Under the pieces are notes generated by a model. It was not told the origin of the DNA and did no database searches. It was given only the letters and a program-made list of their open reading frames with translations. From positions 4,676,065-4,740,064 of the forward strand of contig JAMXIF010000045.1 of assembly GCA_028583685.1 (NCBI GenBank): a DNA stretch of 64,000 nt. The letters run 5' to 3'. Shown here piece by piece: positions 45,151-56,802 of this stretch (the stretch's first letter is position 1; the number at the start of each line of letters is the position of its first letter). The DNA comes from Petaurus breviceps papuanus. Taxonomy: Eukaryota > Chordata > Mammalia > Diprotodontia > Petauridae. Made by a program: the position numbers and the translations under genes.

Positions 45151-45785
45151 ATGCTTACTTATCTGAACAAAATTATACCTTGTAAAGTCTCACTTGTTTT
45201 ACCCCCAATTTAAGCAGTAGCCATCTGCTGTACAAATGCAATTTATATTGATAGTATTATATGACTGAGTGAAAAAAAATGGAATATATACATCATCTGA
45301 CTAGTACCCAAAGACAAGACCTTCAGATGGAAGTAAAAGATTTAACTTTTGCCTACTCTTGGGGGAAAAAGATTACTCAGCAAAATTGCGATAATTTTGA
45401 GTTATTTGATACATTTTTTAAAAATAAGGCTATGGTTTTTAACCTTACAATTGTCTAAAAAATATAAATTTGGTTCTTTATTTAAATTGAAAGAATTAAA
45501 GAAAAAAAGCAAAAGGATTCAGTTTATTTTGTCTACAAAGCAAAATGTGTATGGTTAGAAACCAGCAAACACCTAGTTGAGTGCTGTTCCAACGACTAGT
45601 GGCAAACCATGTTTGGCCTTTGCTTTTTTCTCCTACTCTTTATTCAACTTGAAATGACAGTTTGCCAGAATTTGTTATGTGCTGAACACTCAATATTTTC
45701 ACACTTTATGATGCTTTTCAGGTAACTTAGCACAAGCATGAAAAAAAATCTGTTTGCAGTATAGGGATGTATTTGTTCCAGAGTG
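45151..45785. other. Unassigned AT-rich stretch
   Basis: No gene. A 69-residue frame at 45349-45558 is lysine/leucine-rich with no motif. Confidence 0.45.
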
Positions 45786-45789
45786 AACT

Positions 45790-45819
45790 GTGTGTGTGTG
45801 TGTGTATGTGTGTGTGTGT

Positions 45820-45867
<48 letters not shown>
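45790..45867. repeat. (TG)n-(AG)n compound microsatellite
   Basis: About 15 TG units, then about 24 AG units, running into a gap. Confidence 0.97.
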
Positions 45868-45967
45868 NNNNNNNNNNNNNNNNNNNNNNNNNNNNNNNNN
45901 NNNNNNNNNNNNNNNNNNNNNNNNNNNNNNNNNNNNNNNNNNNNNNNNNNNNNNNNNNNNNNNNNNN
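45868..45967. other. Assembly gap (100 N)
   Basis: Exactly 100 N directly after the AG array. Confidence 0.99.
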
Positions 45968-45984
45968 AAAAATTCAAATCTTTT

Positions 45985-46350
45985 TTACAATCCATTCTCC
46001 ATTTCAAACAGACAAAATATGTTTTCTTCATTCAGTAAGATCTGGTCATGTCAAGATTCCAAAGCTATCTGTGGCTACTTACTACATTCTAAATAAAGTT
46101 CAAACTCTTTCATCTAATATTCAAAATTTCTTCCCAATCTGTCACCTGTGACCTGTTCCATCACATATATTGCTTTACTTCATATACCCCAATACACAGT
46201 CACTCAACACTTACTCCCCATTTTCTGTATCTTTATTTGGTTTCTTTTTATATTTTAATTCCCCCAGATATTCATCTCTTTAATTCTTATCCATTTCTTA
46301 AAGTCTAACTCAGAAATAACCTCCTTCTGGTAACATTTCCAGAATTAGAA
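45985..46350 (+). mobile_element. L2 LINE 3' region
   Basis: AGTAAGATCTGGTCATGTCA, AATAAAGTTCAAACTCTTTC, TCTTCCCAATCTGTCACCTG-type sequence, then TCTTAAAGTCTAACTCAGAA and ATAACCTCCTTCTGGTAACA follow the L2 3' coding order. Confidence 0.75.
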
Positions 46351-46364
46351 TTGATAAAATTTAC

Positions 46365-46365
<1 letters not shown>

Positions 46366-46400
<35 letters not shown>
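46366..46400. repeat. (TA)n microsatellite
   Basis: About 17 TA units between an L2 and an L1/HAL1 relic. Confidence 0.95.
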
Positions 46401-46403
<3 letters not shown>

Positions 46404-46404
46404 C

Positions 46405-48762
46405 CTTTCTCACTTTTCAGTTTTATTTTTAGATAACATCTCTTCATATTCACCTCACCCTATGCCATCTATCTCTCTCTCTCTCTCTATCCCCTCCAAC
46501 TACACTAATACTGAGAGAGGTCTTGTGAGTTACAAATATCATCTTTCCATGCAGGAATATAAATAGTTTAACTTTAATAAGTCCCTTATGATTTCTCTTT
46601 CCTATTTACCTTGTCATGCTTCTCTTGAATTGTGTATTTGAAAGTCAAGTTTTCTATTCAGCTCTGGTCTTTTCTTCAAGAATTCTTGAAAGTCTTCTAT
46701 TTCATTCAAAGCCCATTTTCTCCCTGAATTATTGTACTCAGTTTTGCTGGGTATATTATTCTTGGTTTTAATTCTAGCTCCTTTGACCTCCAGAATTTCA
46801 TATTCCAAGTCCTTCAATTCCTTAATGTAGAAGCTGCTAAATCTTGGGTTATCTTGATTGTGGTTCCACAATGCTCAAATTATTTCTCTCTGACTGCTTG
46901 TAATATTTTCTCCTTGACCTGGGAACTCTGGAATTTGGCTACAATATTCCTAAGAGTTTTCCCTTTGGGATTTCTTTCAAAAGGTGATTGGTGGATTCTT
47001 TCTATTTCTAGTTTACCCTCTTATTCTAGAATATCAGGGGAGTTTTCCTTGATAATTTCTTTAGAGATGACATCGAGGCTCTTTTTTTTCATCAAGGCTT
47101 TCAGTTAGTGCAGTAATTTTTAAATTATCTCTCCTGAATCTGTTTTCCAGGTCAGTGGCTTTTCCAATGAGATATGTCATGTTGTCTTCTATTTTTTCAT
47201 TCTTTCATTTTATAAATTCTTGTTTTATCATTAGCTTTCATTTGCTCCATTCTAATTTTGAAGGAATTATTTTCTTTAGTGAAATTTTGGACTTCCTTTT
47301 CAATTTGGCTAATTCTGCTTTTTAAGGCATTCTTCTCCTCATTGACTTTCTGAACCTCTTTTGCTTTTTGGGTTCGTTGATTTTTTAAAGGTGTTATTTT
47401 CTTCAGTGTTTTGGGGGGGGGTTTCCTTTAGCAAGCTGTTGATTTGTTTTGTTTTGCTTTTCATGATTTTCTTGTATCATTCTCATTTCTCTTACTAATT
47501 TTTCTTCTACTTCTCTTACTTGATTTTCAGAATTTTTTTTAGCTCTTCCATGGGCTTAAACTAATTCATATTTTTCCTTGGAGGTTTTTGTTGTAGGAGC
47601 TTTGACTTTTTTGTCTTCTTCTGGTTGTATGTTTTGATCTTCTTTGTCACCAAAGTAAGATTCTATAGTCTGCTTTCTCTTCCTCTGTTTGCTCATTTTC
47701 CCAGCCAAATACTTGACTTTCTTTTTTTTTTCATCTTTTTTTTGGGGGGGGAGGGCAATTAGGGTTAAGTGACTTGCCCAAGGTCACATGGCTAGCTTTT
47801 GTGTCAAGTGTCTGAGGCCACATTTGAACTCAGGTCCTCCTGAGTCCAGGGCTGGTGCTCTGTTCAGTGTGCCACCTAGCCACCATAATATTTGACTTTC
47901 TAATTCTTTGTCAACATAGGACTCAGCTTTCAGTTGGGTGTAGTAGTGTGGGTGGATACACTATCCTAAGCTTCAGTGGTTTTGTGCACTTTTAGATATA
48001 CCTCTCAGAACCTGTAAATTTTCAGCTTTTCTAAGGTGGTATGATCAAAGGAGAGGTATTTTTTCCTATCCTGGCCTGTGCTCTGTTCTCACAAGCATAC
48101 TTTTTTGCCTTGGAACTATGAAGAGGATTCTCTGTCCACCACCGACACTCTCTACCACATCAGCACTCCTCCTTACCCTAAGACCACTACCCACAACTGG
48201 GATCCAGATCAAAGCAGGGCAAGGCAAGAGATTCTCACCTCAGGGCCAGGAAAGAGCTCCCTGCAATCACCCTGTGATCAACTGCTCAATTCCCCCACCA
48301 TCTGTGGACCCAGAGTTCTTGGAAGCAGCTGATACCCCTGCTGCTGCTGCTGTTACCACTTCTGCCACCTCTGGTTTGGGGTCAGACCATACTTCTCTCA
48401 CACCCAGGTCACAAAGAATTTTTACACTGATGATCTATGCTATCTTTGGTGTTTGTAGGTGGAGTATTCTGCAAAATGCCACAGTTGTCAGTGATTCAGT
48501 CTTCTGAGGCCTACTTCAGCCCTGTTTGTGCTGGTGTGGCCCAAGGTGAACTGTATTCTGCTCCCAAACTGTTGTGATAGATGCTTCCTGTTTACCTTCC
48601 AGGCTGTCTTGGGCAGCAGATTTGTTTCATTCCATCTTTTTGTGGATTCTGTAGCTCTAATATTTGTTTATTCACTTTTTACAGACATTTGGCGGGGTTT
48701 GGGGGAGAGCTGAAGCAAGTCCCTGCCTTTACTCTGTCATCTTGGCTCACCCCTTTCCCCCA
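46405..48762 (-). mobile_element. L1/HAL1-type LINE with intact 5' end, 3' part missing
   Basis: The right end CATCTTGGCTCACCCC is the antisense of the L1-type start. The leader is about 47890-48760 and includes a short CTG run at 48338. ORF1 has a coiled coil (about 47550-47200), then R-N-I-V-A-K-F-Q-S-S-Q-V-K-E-K-I-L-Q-A (about 46955-46900) and P-R-I-I-Y-P-A-K-L-S (about 46765-46735), the expected L1 ORF1 domain order. An 85-residue minus frame (46614-46871) is a remnant in a shifted frame. It stops at the (TA)n run. A type A SINE interrupts the leader. Confidence 0.8.
47723..47886 (-). mobile_element. Type A SINE inside the L1/HAL1 leader
   Basis: AGGGTTAAGTGACTTGCCCA, GCCACATTTGAACTCAGGTC, ending GTGCCACCTAGCCACC. 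Flanked by AATACTTGACTTTCT (47708-47722) and AATATTTGACTTTCT (47887-47901), 15 bp with one difference. Confidence 0.94.
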
Positions 48763-48764
48763 TA

Positions 48765-49355
48765 ACACATTTTTTTTTACTTCTGTTACACACATCATTT
48801 TTTAAAATTAATTTTTAAACTGAATTCCTAGTGTAACCTTTGACCCAGGGCTGCTACCTAGATCTTGGTTTTAAACAGGTCAGATCTAATTATGTGTATT
48901 GTCATAAAAGATAGATTTCTCTTTCAGCTCATTTGCTGCTACCTGTAGTTGACCCTGAAAAGTCTATGAATACAGTTTATATGTAACATGCATAATAATA
49001 TTCAGATTTCCAGAAATGTGTGTGAGTAGGCTTGTTCCCATAATAGCTTCCCTAAAAGCATTCAAGGTAACAAATCCAGATTGGGTAAAGGACAACCTTT
49101 ATTGCACACAAGAGCAAATATAGAACATGTAAAGAATCAGAAGCCCTTATAAAAAGATTACTTAAACAGATATAGCAAACATAAAAATTACTTTTTGAGA
49201 TCCCTTCCCTTAAACCATTTTCTTTGTTCACTGGGGACAACTACTTATAAGTTAATTAATTCTGGTAGTAGTGCCATTTTTATTTTAATGGCTGGGCCTA
49301 ACCATAAATAATCAGCATTTCTTCCATTATTTAGAACATTTATTTTAGTACTTGT
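48765..49355. other. Unassigned stretch
   Basis: No gene or clear repeat recognised. Confidence 0.45.
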
Positions 49356-49359
49356 TTCA

Positions 49360-49450
49360 AATGGGTGTTGTGATGGTCTAATGAGATAATGTATGTAAGA
49401 ACATCACCAATCACAAAGCACTATATAAATGCTAGATGATATTATTTGTC
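49360..49450 (+). mobile_element. MIR SINE tail
   Basis: TGTTGTGATGGTCTAATGAG, then ATAATGTATGTAAGAACATC and GCACTATATAAATGCTAGAT. Confidence 0.7.
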
Positions 49451-49499
49451 TAAACAGTATTTTATCATTCTATCCATATAGTTCTTGTGTTTGTCTTGA

Positions 49500-50260
49500 C
49501 AGGCAAACTACAAAGAATTTAATACTTTCTAGTATTATTTGAAATTAAATTTGTAAAGAATGTTCTTTCTAAATTTTGTTGGGAATATAAAGAAATGTTC
49601 TTGCTTATACAAATTTTTGTCCTGAAAATTTCCTGAAATTGTCATGTTTAAATTAATTTTATGCTCTAGATTTCTCTTTTAAAAAAAGAAACCATCATAT
49701 TATCTTTAAAAAAAATTCCTTTCTAGCTATGATTATCCCATTATTTTTTTCTTGTCAACACTAGAGCTAGTATTTCTAGAAATATATCAAATACAAATTG
49801 TTATAAAAGAGAATTATGCTTTACATGTGATCTTATTGGAAAGGCCTCTAGTTTATCCCCAGTATAAATTTTGTGGATTTTTAAATTTTATATAGATACC
49901 ACTTTTCATAATGAGTAAACATTTATTCCACTGATTCCTAATATATTAAAAAATAGAAATGGATCTTGTATTGTGTTGTCTTTCTATGTACTTATTGATA
50001 TCATATATTCATGAGATTATGATGTTATTTTTTATTGATAAGGTCAATTGTCTTTGCAATTTTTCCCCTAATTTGAATTTATCCATCCCACCTGTTATAA
50101 TTCCAACCTGGTTATAGTATTATAATCTTTGTGATATATTACTATTGTTTTTACATTTTATTATTTTTCCTTTAATATTCATTAAGGATGTTGATTTACA
50201 ATTCCCCTTCTTTTATTTATTTCTTGCTTAGCTATCACACTCATATTTGTGACACAGAAG
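49500..50260 (-). mobile_element. L1 LINE relic, ORF2 reverse transcriptase region
   Basis: GGAAAGGCCTCTAGTTTATC, GAGATTATGATGTTATTTTT, GATAAGGTCAATTGTCTTTG, CCAACCTGGTTATAGTATTA and TTCATTAAGGATGTTGATTT follow the antisense of L1 ORF2 around the reverse transcriptase core. The left edge is uncertain. Confidence 0.7.
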
Positions 50261-50309
50261 CCATGCCAAACTGGGGATCGACCCTTTTATTTTATGCAAA
50301 ATAGAAAAA

Positions 50310-50525
50310 GTAAATGTCTATGATCAGAGGAGTAACATAGACAGATCTGTACTTAAGGAAAATTAATTTGGCAGCTGTTTGAAGAATAATTGTTAAGATA
50401 AGAGATTAGAGACAGATGGACAATTTAGAAGTATATTAATATTTTCTAGATGAGAGGTAATGAGTTCTTGAACTTTGGTAGTAGCAATGTGAGTGGAGAA
50501 AAAGGGGTTGAGTATGATGGTAAAC
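50310..50525 (-). mobile_element. L2 LINE fragment
   Basis: GAGGAGTAACATAGACAGAT, TTGGCAGCTGTTTGAAGAAT, TAGATGAGAGGTAATGAGTT and GGTAGTAGCAATGTGAGTGG are the antisense of an L2 coding segment. Confidence 0.7.
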
Positions 50526-50639
50526 TAATTGCCAGGTTCAAATTTTTCCACTTTTTCATCTCAAGCTCTGTTTAGTAAATAAACTAAAAATAAAAATAAA
50601 TTTGAGCCTGCACCTCACATGTATTTTTTCTTATGAAAT

Positions 50640-50800
50640 ATTTGTGTGGGCATCTATGTGTATATATATATGTTTATGTATGTGTGTATATATGTATGTA
50701 TACACAAACAGGACATAAGTATGCATATTTATACACATATATGTGTGTATATATATGTGTGTGTATATACACATACACATATACCAAAACACATATTATG
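50640..50800. repeat. Mixed (TG/TA/CA)n low-complexity DNA
   Basis: Alternating purine-pyrimidine dinucleotides in short blocks on both strands. Confidence 0.9.
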
Positions 50801-50899
50801 TATGTAATATATATGACTACTCTACAAATAATTATGTGTACTAAAAGTTTACAAAAATGGAGATTAAAGTAGTAGAGATTTATATTTGGAAAGGGCCAT

Positions 50900-51560
50900 T
50901 GTAAAGCTCAACATTTTATGGATCACTCAGACATTCAGTGACCTTTTCACTGCTCTTGGGAAGATGGGAGGAATTTCACTAACATCTTTGATTCGGTAAC
51001 CTCATCTATGCACAGTACCTATAAATGTGGATGTTAAACTCAGTCACATAATGAACACTTAACCTTCTTCACCTAGTGTGACTTATCTCTATGGTAAATT
51101 TACAAAGCCAGGGCCCAGTTTTAGCCTCCAGGAAGCATTGGAATGACCCATCATGAACAAAGAGAACTGGAGTTTTTATTCTTACGTCTGGCTTTATCTG
51201 GACATACCTGCATGGAATTCAGAGCAGCCATCTGTATTGTTTCTGAATTCCAATTGAGCAGTGAAACTCAGATCATCAAAATGACTTCATGATTCAACAG
51301 GACATCTCCATTGCCTATTTGTTACTAAATGTGTGAAGTGAAGATGATAAAATCTACACATAATTCATAACAAATGCATAGACTTAATAACCCATCCCTA
51401 GAACAATGAAAATGACATGCCAGACGGGGAAGTACCAATAAAACATTCCATGGCCTCTCTTCAATACATCCCATTATCACTAAGAATGATGTGGACTTGT
51501 CTATTGGTCAAGGTCTACCCATGTTTCATTATCATAGTATAGTTGTAGAATTTTGGAGCT
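50900..51560. other. Unassigned complex sequence
   Basis: No recognisable repeat or gene. It is one of the few longer stretches with balanced composition and no transposon signature, so it is a candidate for unique or conserved non-coding DNA. Confidence 0.4.
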
Positions 51561-51564
51561 TAGA

Positions 51565-51665
51565 TATCATCAAATTTAGGCTCTTCATTTTTTGTATGAG
51601 GCCCAGAGAGACCAAGTGACTTTGAATATTTTACTACTATACATACAAGTGAAATAAGATTTAAA
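51565..51665 (-). mobile_element. MIR-type SINE fragment
   Basis: ATCATCAAATTTAGGCTCTT, then GAGGCCCAGAGAGACCAAGT and GACTTTGAATATTTTAC. Confidence 0.65.
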
Positions 51666-51689
51666 ATGCTAAATGAATTGATTCTGTTT

Positions 51690-52040
51690 ATCCACATACA
51701 TGTTATATTGCAGAAAAAAGTAAGTTTCTTGAGGGTGGAAACAATTTAATTTTTTGTATGAATATTTTCAATACTGATCACTCCCCCTTACACTTTTTTT
51801 TTTAAAGCAATTGGGGTTAAGTAACTTGCTCAAGGTTACACAGCCAGTTATTTCTGGGTGTGGTGGTAAGTATCAGAGCCCAGATTCGATTACAGGTCAT
51901 CCCAACTCTGGGGCCGGAGCTCTTACTCACTGTGCCACCTGGCCGCCCCACCCTTACACTTTTAATTGCATTTTTAACTCTATCAAGAATGTTCCTAGCA
52001 CCTAGCCTATTGTCACACATTATAAATTTGTGTTAAATAG
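51690..52040 (+). mobile_element. L2 LINE tail, split by a SINE
   Basis: AAGTAAGTTTCTTGAGGGTG, GAAACAATTTAATTTTTTG, and beyond the SINE CCTAGCACCTAGCCTATTGT then ATAAATTTGTGTTAAATAG. Confidence 0.65.
51798..51950 (-). mobile_element. Type B SINE inside an L2
   Basis: GCAATTGGGGTTAAGTAACT, TGCTCAAGGTTACACAGCC, GTGGTGGTAAGTATCAGAGC, ending GCCACCTGGCCGCCCCA. Flanked by CCCTTACACTTTT (51785-51797 and 51951-51963), exact 13 bp. Confidence 0.95.
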
Positions 52041-52940
52041 ATTTTAATGAGGGATGTGTACAAGTTATAGGTATTATCACTTAAAATAATTTTGCAAACA
52101 AATTTAACAGTCCTGACCTTGATTATTCCCATTTCCCTTCATTCTTGAGTCCCCTGTCAAATAGGTTTTGTCTTCAGAGTAAGAACACTCCTGTCACTTA
52201 TGAAAATGAAATGTTCTTCATTTCTTCCCAATAGACTTGATTTAATGACTCAACCCTTCTAGAAGTTTAGTGTGACTAAAGCTTGTACAACTATTCCCCT
52301 TTCTAGGTCATTCTCTTCCCATGCCTCATCCTTACCTCCACCCCATCCATTATAGATGACTAATTTCCCTGCTTTGCTCTGGACTGGAAAGAAATTTTTG
52401 TCACTTTTTTCACCCCAGACTCTCTAGATATAGGCATAGGGAATAAATCTCCTTGCCCCACCTCCACCTCCTGCTTAGAGTATAAGAAAGATCTTTGCCT
52501 ATCTGTGCTTCCAGTATTTATTTCAATATTCTTCAAGCCTTATACCCTCACTTACTCTTTATTATAAAGTTACTATGACAATCAAGATGCCCATTGTACC
52601 CTAGGGCCAATGGATACTGGACAGCTATCACTGGTTTATTTTATGTCTTTAACCATTTTCCTTTCAGATTATTACATTTGCTTCATGATTGACTCTACCA
52701 ATAAAAATAAGTTATGGAATCATAGCATATGTAAAAATAAGGATTTAAGAAACTGTCTGAATGACATTTAAAATTGTCATATCCTAGCAATGAGTAGTTA
52801 TCATAGGAGCTAATAATCTTCTCTTACCTTGAGAAGTTCAGTGTTTAGAAAAACACATAAAGGGGGAAATACATTTATGTTTTAATATACTTACTAATTT
52901 TAAAATATCATTTTATTATTTGACACCCTTAGATTATATA
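52041..52940. other. Unassigned stretch
   Basis: No gene or nameable repeat. About 52300-52500 is pyrimidine-rich and moderately GC-rich. Confidence 0.4.
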
Positions 52941-52944
52941 TGGT

Positions 52945-53190
52945 AGGTAGGTGGTGGGATGGCTAGATTTGTATTTAAAGTCAGGAATAACTGAGTTTGA
53001 ATCTTGCCTCAGGTAGTTACCACCCAAATGACTTGGCAAGTTCCTTTTCCTCTCTAAGGTTTTATTTCCTCATCAGTAAAATGTGAATAATGACTCTACC
53101 TCATATGGCTGTTATGAGGATCAAATAAAACAATATTTATCATCTGATCTTCACACCATAAAACTCTATATAAATGCTAGCTATATATAA
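52945..53190 (+). mobile_element. MIR-type SINE
   Basis: AAAGTCAGGAATAACTGAGT, GACTTGGCAAGTTCCTTTTC, TCCTCATCAGTAAAATGTGA, GCTGTTATGAGGATCAAATA and CTATATAAATGCTAGCTATA cover head to tail. Confidence 0.8.
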
Positions 53191-55195
53191 AAGTAATTGA
53201 CACATTTAAACTATATCTTAATGAAAGAATCTTCTATTAAAAACACACACAATTTCTCTGTTCCCAGAAATGAACAATTACAACAATATTAATAATAAGT
53301 GGCAGGTGAAACAGCAATTTTGCTAAATGCCAGACCTCTCGTATGAATCTCAAACCTATTTGGACAGCTATCCACTATAATGGTTGGTCATTTCCAAATT
53401 CTGTTCCTATTACCCTGAACAATTCCAGGTTCATTGTCAATGTTCATAGTCAGTCTCCATGATTGTGCAGCTGAAGGGGTGGAGCATTTCTAGGATTCTA
53501 GCCAGCCACTTGCTAGGGAGGAACATGTCTTCAGATTGTCATTCTGGATATGTTTTAGGCACAACCTGTAAGTAGGTTCAAAAATTGTTGGCCTCAAATA
53601 TCCATAAGTAAAAAGTGCTTTATGAAAATGAACTGCTATTGTTACTGTAGAATCACTATTGATTTCACTCCTGTTTACTAAGGCTCCCTTTATTCAAGCC
53701 AAATCATGTCCTCATGCCCTTCACATTGACAAACCAGGAATCTCAAAAATCTGTCACTGTTATTAAATTTCCTCTTCAAAATTTCCTTAAGAGTTCTTTC
53801 ATTTAAAGTAATCCCTCCTTTTTTAAGTTTTTGCAATTTCACTCCTTTTTTTTTCTTGAGGCATAGTCCAGAGTTTTTATTTGTTTTTGTTCCCAGATAT
53901 TGCTCAAAATAATCTTATGGTATTTGTACATTGAAGATATCTATTCCTTTCTTCCACCTGGGAAATCTTTGTTTTAGAATGTTCTCACCAATATATTAAA
54001 AATTGATATCCTTTTATTATGTGATTGTCACTAAGTATTATTTTATTTTATGACCTTCTTATTGTGTTAGAGGTTATAGTAAACAAAATGTTCTTTCATA
54101 TAAGTCTGAGCTATTTTTCTAAAAGACAGGAAAGCTATCCCTGAGACTTCATTGGCACAGGCATTTGAGACTCAAGTCATTGATACAACTTCCTGGCCAC
54201 ACAAAGGAATAAAAAAAAGTCAACTCATAAGGAAGTTAGGGCCCTTCACACTTGCTGTTTGACTGGTCCATTGCTTTCCTACTGACCAAAGACTTTTCTG
54301 TATGGAAATGAGAATGTCCCTATCTACCTGAACCAGTGTTGAAGTCATGTTTCATATTATTTTTGTGTTATGGATAAGTAAAACTCCTTTTTTAAACTGT
54401 CAGATGACCTTTGAATGACTCATTTTGTTGAAGTCACAAACTTGAACTACCAGACTTGTCTTACTTGGTCCTCTACTCCAATTTTTGTTAAAGTATCACT
54501 GTATTGGGACAAATCCCCTTTGTAAAAATAAAATAATTCTAACTAAAGTAGTCTGTCCTAAGGCAGTTTGCTTAAAATAATTATAAGGCATTGAAAGTTA
54601 TCATAGCTTTAGTCATAACTTCAAAAAAGTTTTATTTTAACATTACATGTGCATAAATGTTGACTTTCTTTTTGTCTAGACTTGTAATTTCACTGCTGTT
54701 GGGAACTCCTTGATGAAAAAACTCCCTCTCCCTATGTGGGTCTGCTATTGTATTGTAATTTATAGTTGTAGAAATTTGTTAAATGACTCAAAAAGGTTCA
54801 TAGAGGCAGCATGTGACAAACGCAGTGCTTGTCATGCCTCAAGAGTTGGCTCTTTGCTGGCTGCTTCTCTATAGAGGTATGTATATTTATTTATGCATAA
54901 CTTTATGTACATATTCACATACATATGTGTTCACCAACTTTGCAGGAATGATATTTCTCATTAACCATGATGATAGAACATGTAGTAAATTTAACAAAAC
55001 TTTCAGTAAATCATTCAAGTGTTTTATCTAAATAAAGCCAAACAAGGAAAGTAATATTTCATTTAAGACCCAAAATATTAGGTACATAATTACCTACTTG
55101 CAGTATACTCTTCCTTATGGGCTTCATTCAAATAGTTGATTTCTCAATTATATATATTTTAGAACCAGAAAATTTTATCATTTAGTGAATATCTG
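53191..55195. other. Unassigned stretch
   Basis: Two kilobases without a recognised repeat. No open frame longer than about 72 residues (54813-55031, no motif). The AATAAA-like words present are expected by chance in AT-rich DNA. Confidence 0.4.
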
Positions 55196-55197
55196 TT

Positions 55198-55437
55198 TAG
55201 CCAGCTAGGTTGTGCATGGATAAAGTGCTGGACCTGGGGTCAGGAAGACTCATCATCCTGAGTTCAAATCTGGCCTTGGATACTTAGTACCAGTGTGACC
55301 CTGGGCAAGTATCTTGATCCTGTTTGCCTTAGATCCTCATGTATAAAATGAGATGCAGAAGGAAATAGCAAACCAAGAAAACTCCAAATGGTGTCACAAA
55401 GAGTTAGATACTGCTGAAACAACTCAATAACAACACA
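55198..55437 (+). mobile_element. Type C SINE (MAR1-like), full length
   Basis: AGCCAGCTAGGTTGTGCATG, GGTCAGGAAGACTCATCATC, GTGACCCTGGGCAAGTATCT, GCAGAAGGAAATAGCAAACC, then CAAATGGTGTCACAAAGAGT and TAGATACTGCTGAAACAAC. Confidence 0.92.
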
Positions 55438-55482
55438 ATGCAAGTTTAATATTGATATTTATTCAGTTGTTTATTGCTCATT

Positions 55483-55656
55483 ATATATATATATATATTT
55501 GCTTTTTGGAGAAGGAAATGCAGGGCAATTGGGGTTAAGTGATTTGCCCAAGGTCACACGACAAGTAGGTGTTACATATCTGAGACCAGATTTGAATTTA
55601 GGTCCTCCTGACTCCAGGGCCAGTGCTCTATTTACTGCTCCATCTAGCCACCCTGA
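55483..55656 (-). mobile_element. Type A SINE
   Basis: A short TA run, then GGCAATTGGGGTTAAGTGAT, CAAGGTCACACGACAAGTAG, GAATTTAGGTCCTCCTGACT, ending TGCTCCATCTAGCCACCC. Flanked by TTATTGCTCATT (55471-55482) and TTATTGTTCATT (55657-55668). Confidence 0.92.
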
Positions 55657-55659
55657 TTA

Positions 55660-56355
55660 TTGTTCATTTAAACACACTATAGTTTCCCTGTGTATCTCTG
55701 TTGGCATTTTTAACTTTTTATTTTTTGTCTCATTGAGTGCTTGTAACACCTGATCTCTTGGATTCACTCAGTATCCTTCTTCAATCCTAAATTTATTACT
55801 TCATCTCTGAATATATTTTCTTTTTTTTTTTTTAATATATTTTCTAACATTGACTATACCTTCTTTCACAATCCCTTAAAACAGTTGTCCTGTAGGGAGT
55901 TTCAGAATATTCCTTGCTCCCCAGAGATAGTAGCAAATTATTATTATTTTTTTTACCACAATCCCTCAGCCACCTCTTATATTTGAAGTTCACTTAGTCA
56001 AAGTTACCCACCAAAACCAAATCATGGTAGCTATCATACTTTAGGTTCCAAGTCATTCTCCCTCATCTCTCAAAGAGTTCAGGAGGGTATAAAAATTCTG
56101 TCATTCATCTCTCTGATACTAGCATCCTATCATTCTATTTCATCCTATGCCTTACCTCTTCTAAACCTATTCTTCACCCTCATGGAGGCTTCAAATCCTT
56201 CCAGCCCTCGGTTCTTCCATTAGACCCTTATTCTAACTTTGGTTTTACTCTCTTTCCTTTACAATCCCAACAATATAGCATGCCCATTTAATGTAAACAT
56301 TGGAATTCCTTTGTTCAGATGATTTTGATAAAGTAATGAGCCTGTGGATACATTC
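55660..56355. other. Unassigned stretch
   Basis: No gene. About 56040-56290 is less AT-rich and pyrimidine-rich and may be an old LINE piece I cannot name. Confidence 0.4.
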
Positions 56356-56357
56356 TT

Positions 56358-56475
56358 TTTTTTTTTTTGTCTTTTGAAAGACAATTGGGGTTAAGTAACT
56401 TGCCCAAGGTTACACAGCTAGTTGTGTGTGTGTGTGTGTGTGTGTGTGTTTGTGTTAAATGTCTGAGGCCAGGTA
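56358..56475 (-). mobile_element. Type A/B SINE fragment with internal (GT)n
   Basis: Poly-T, GACAATTGGGGTTAAGTAAC, TTGCCCAAGGTTACACAGCT, a GT run at about 56423-56452, then GTTAAATGTCTGAGGCCAGG. The head half is missing. Confidence 0.9.
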
Positions 56476-56802
56476 ATCATAGGAACTGGTTGAATTGGGG
56501 CTCCTTCCAGGGAGTTTGACATATGTTTTGACTCCTGACTTAGACTCACACTTGGCTGGAAGAAAACAAGAATTTCTGATTAATCTCCTATGTTCTAGCT
56601 CAAATAAAGATGACTGGCTATTTAGGATTCAGATGATGGATCTTATTATGAGAAGCTGATTCCTTTGTAGTCTGTAAGAGACTTAAGGAAAAATGGTTTA
56701 AGCCTATAGGGACTTTCTTTCACCTGTCTTTTTACATAAAAAAAAAGAAATATATCCCTATATATGCACACCCATGTATTTACATATATGTATATTTAAA
56801 TG

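Noticed and set aside
45767-46151. Frames of 109 and 122 residues around the 45.9 kb gap
   Set aside because: Built from TG/AG microsatellite and 100 N, with an L2 relic appended.
46614-46871. 85-residue minus-strand frame as a host gene
   Set aside because: It overlaps the L1 ORF1 C-terminal region in a partly shifted frame, so a LINE remnant.
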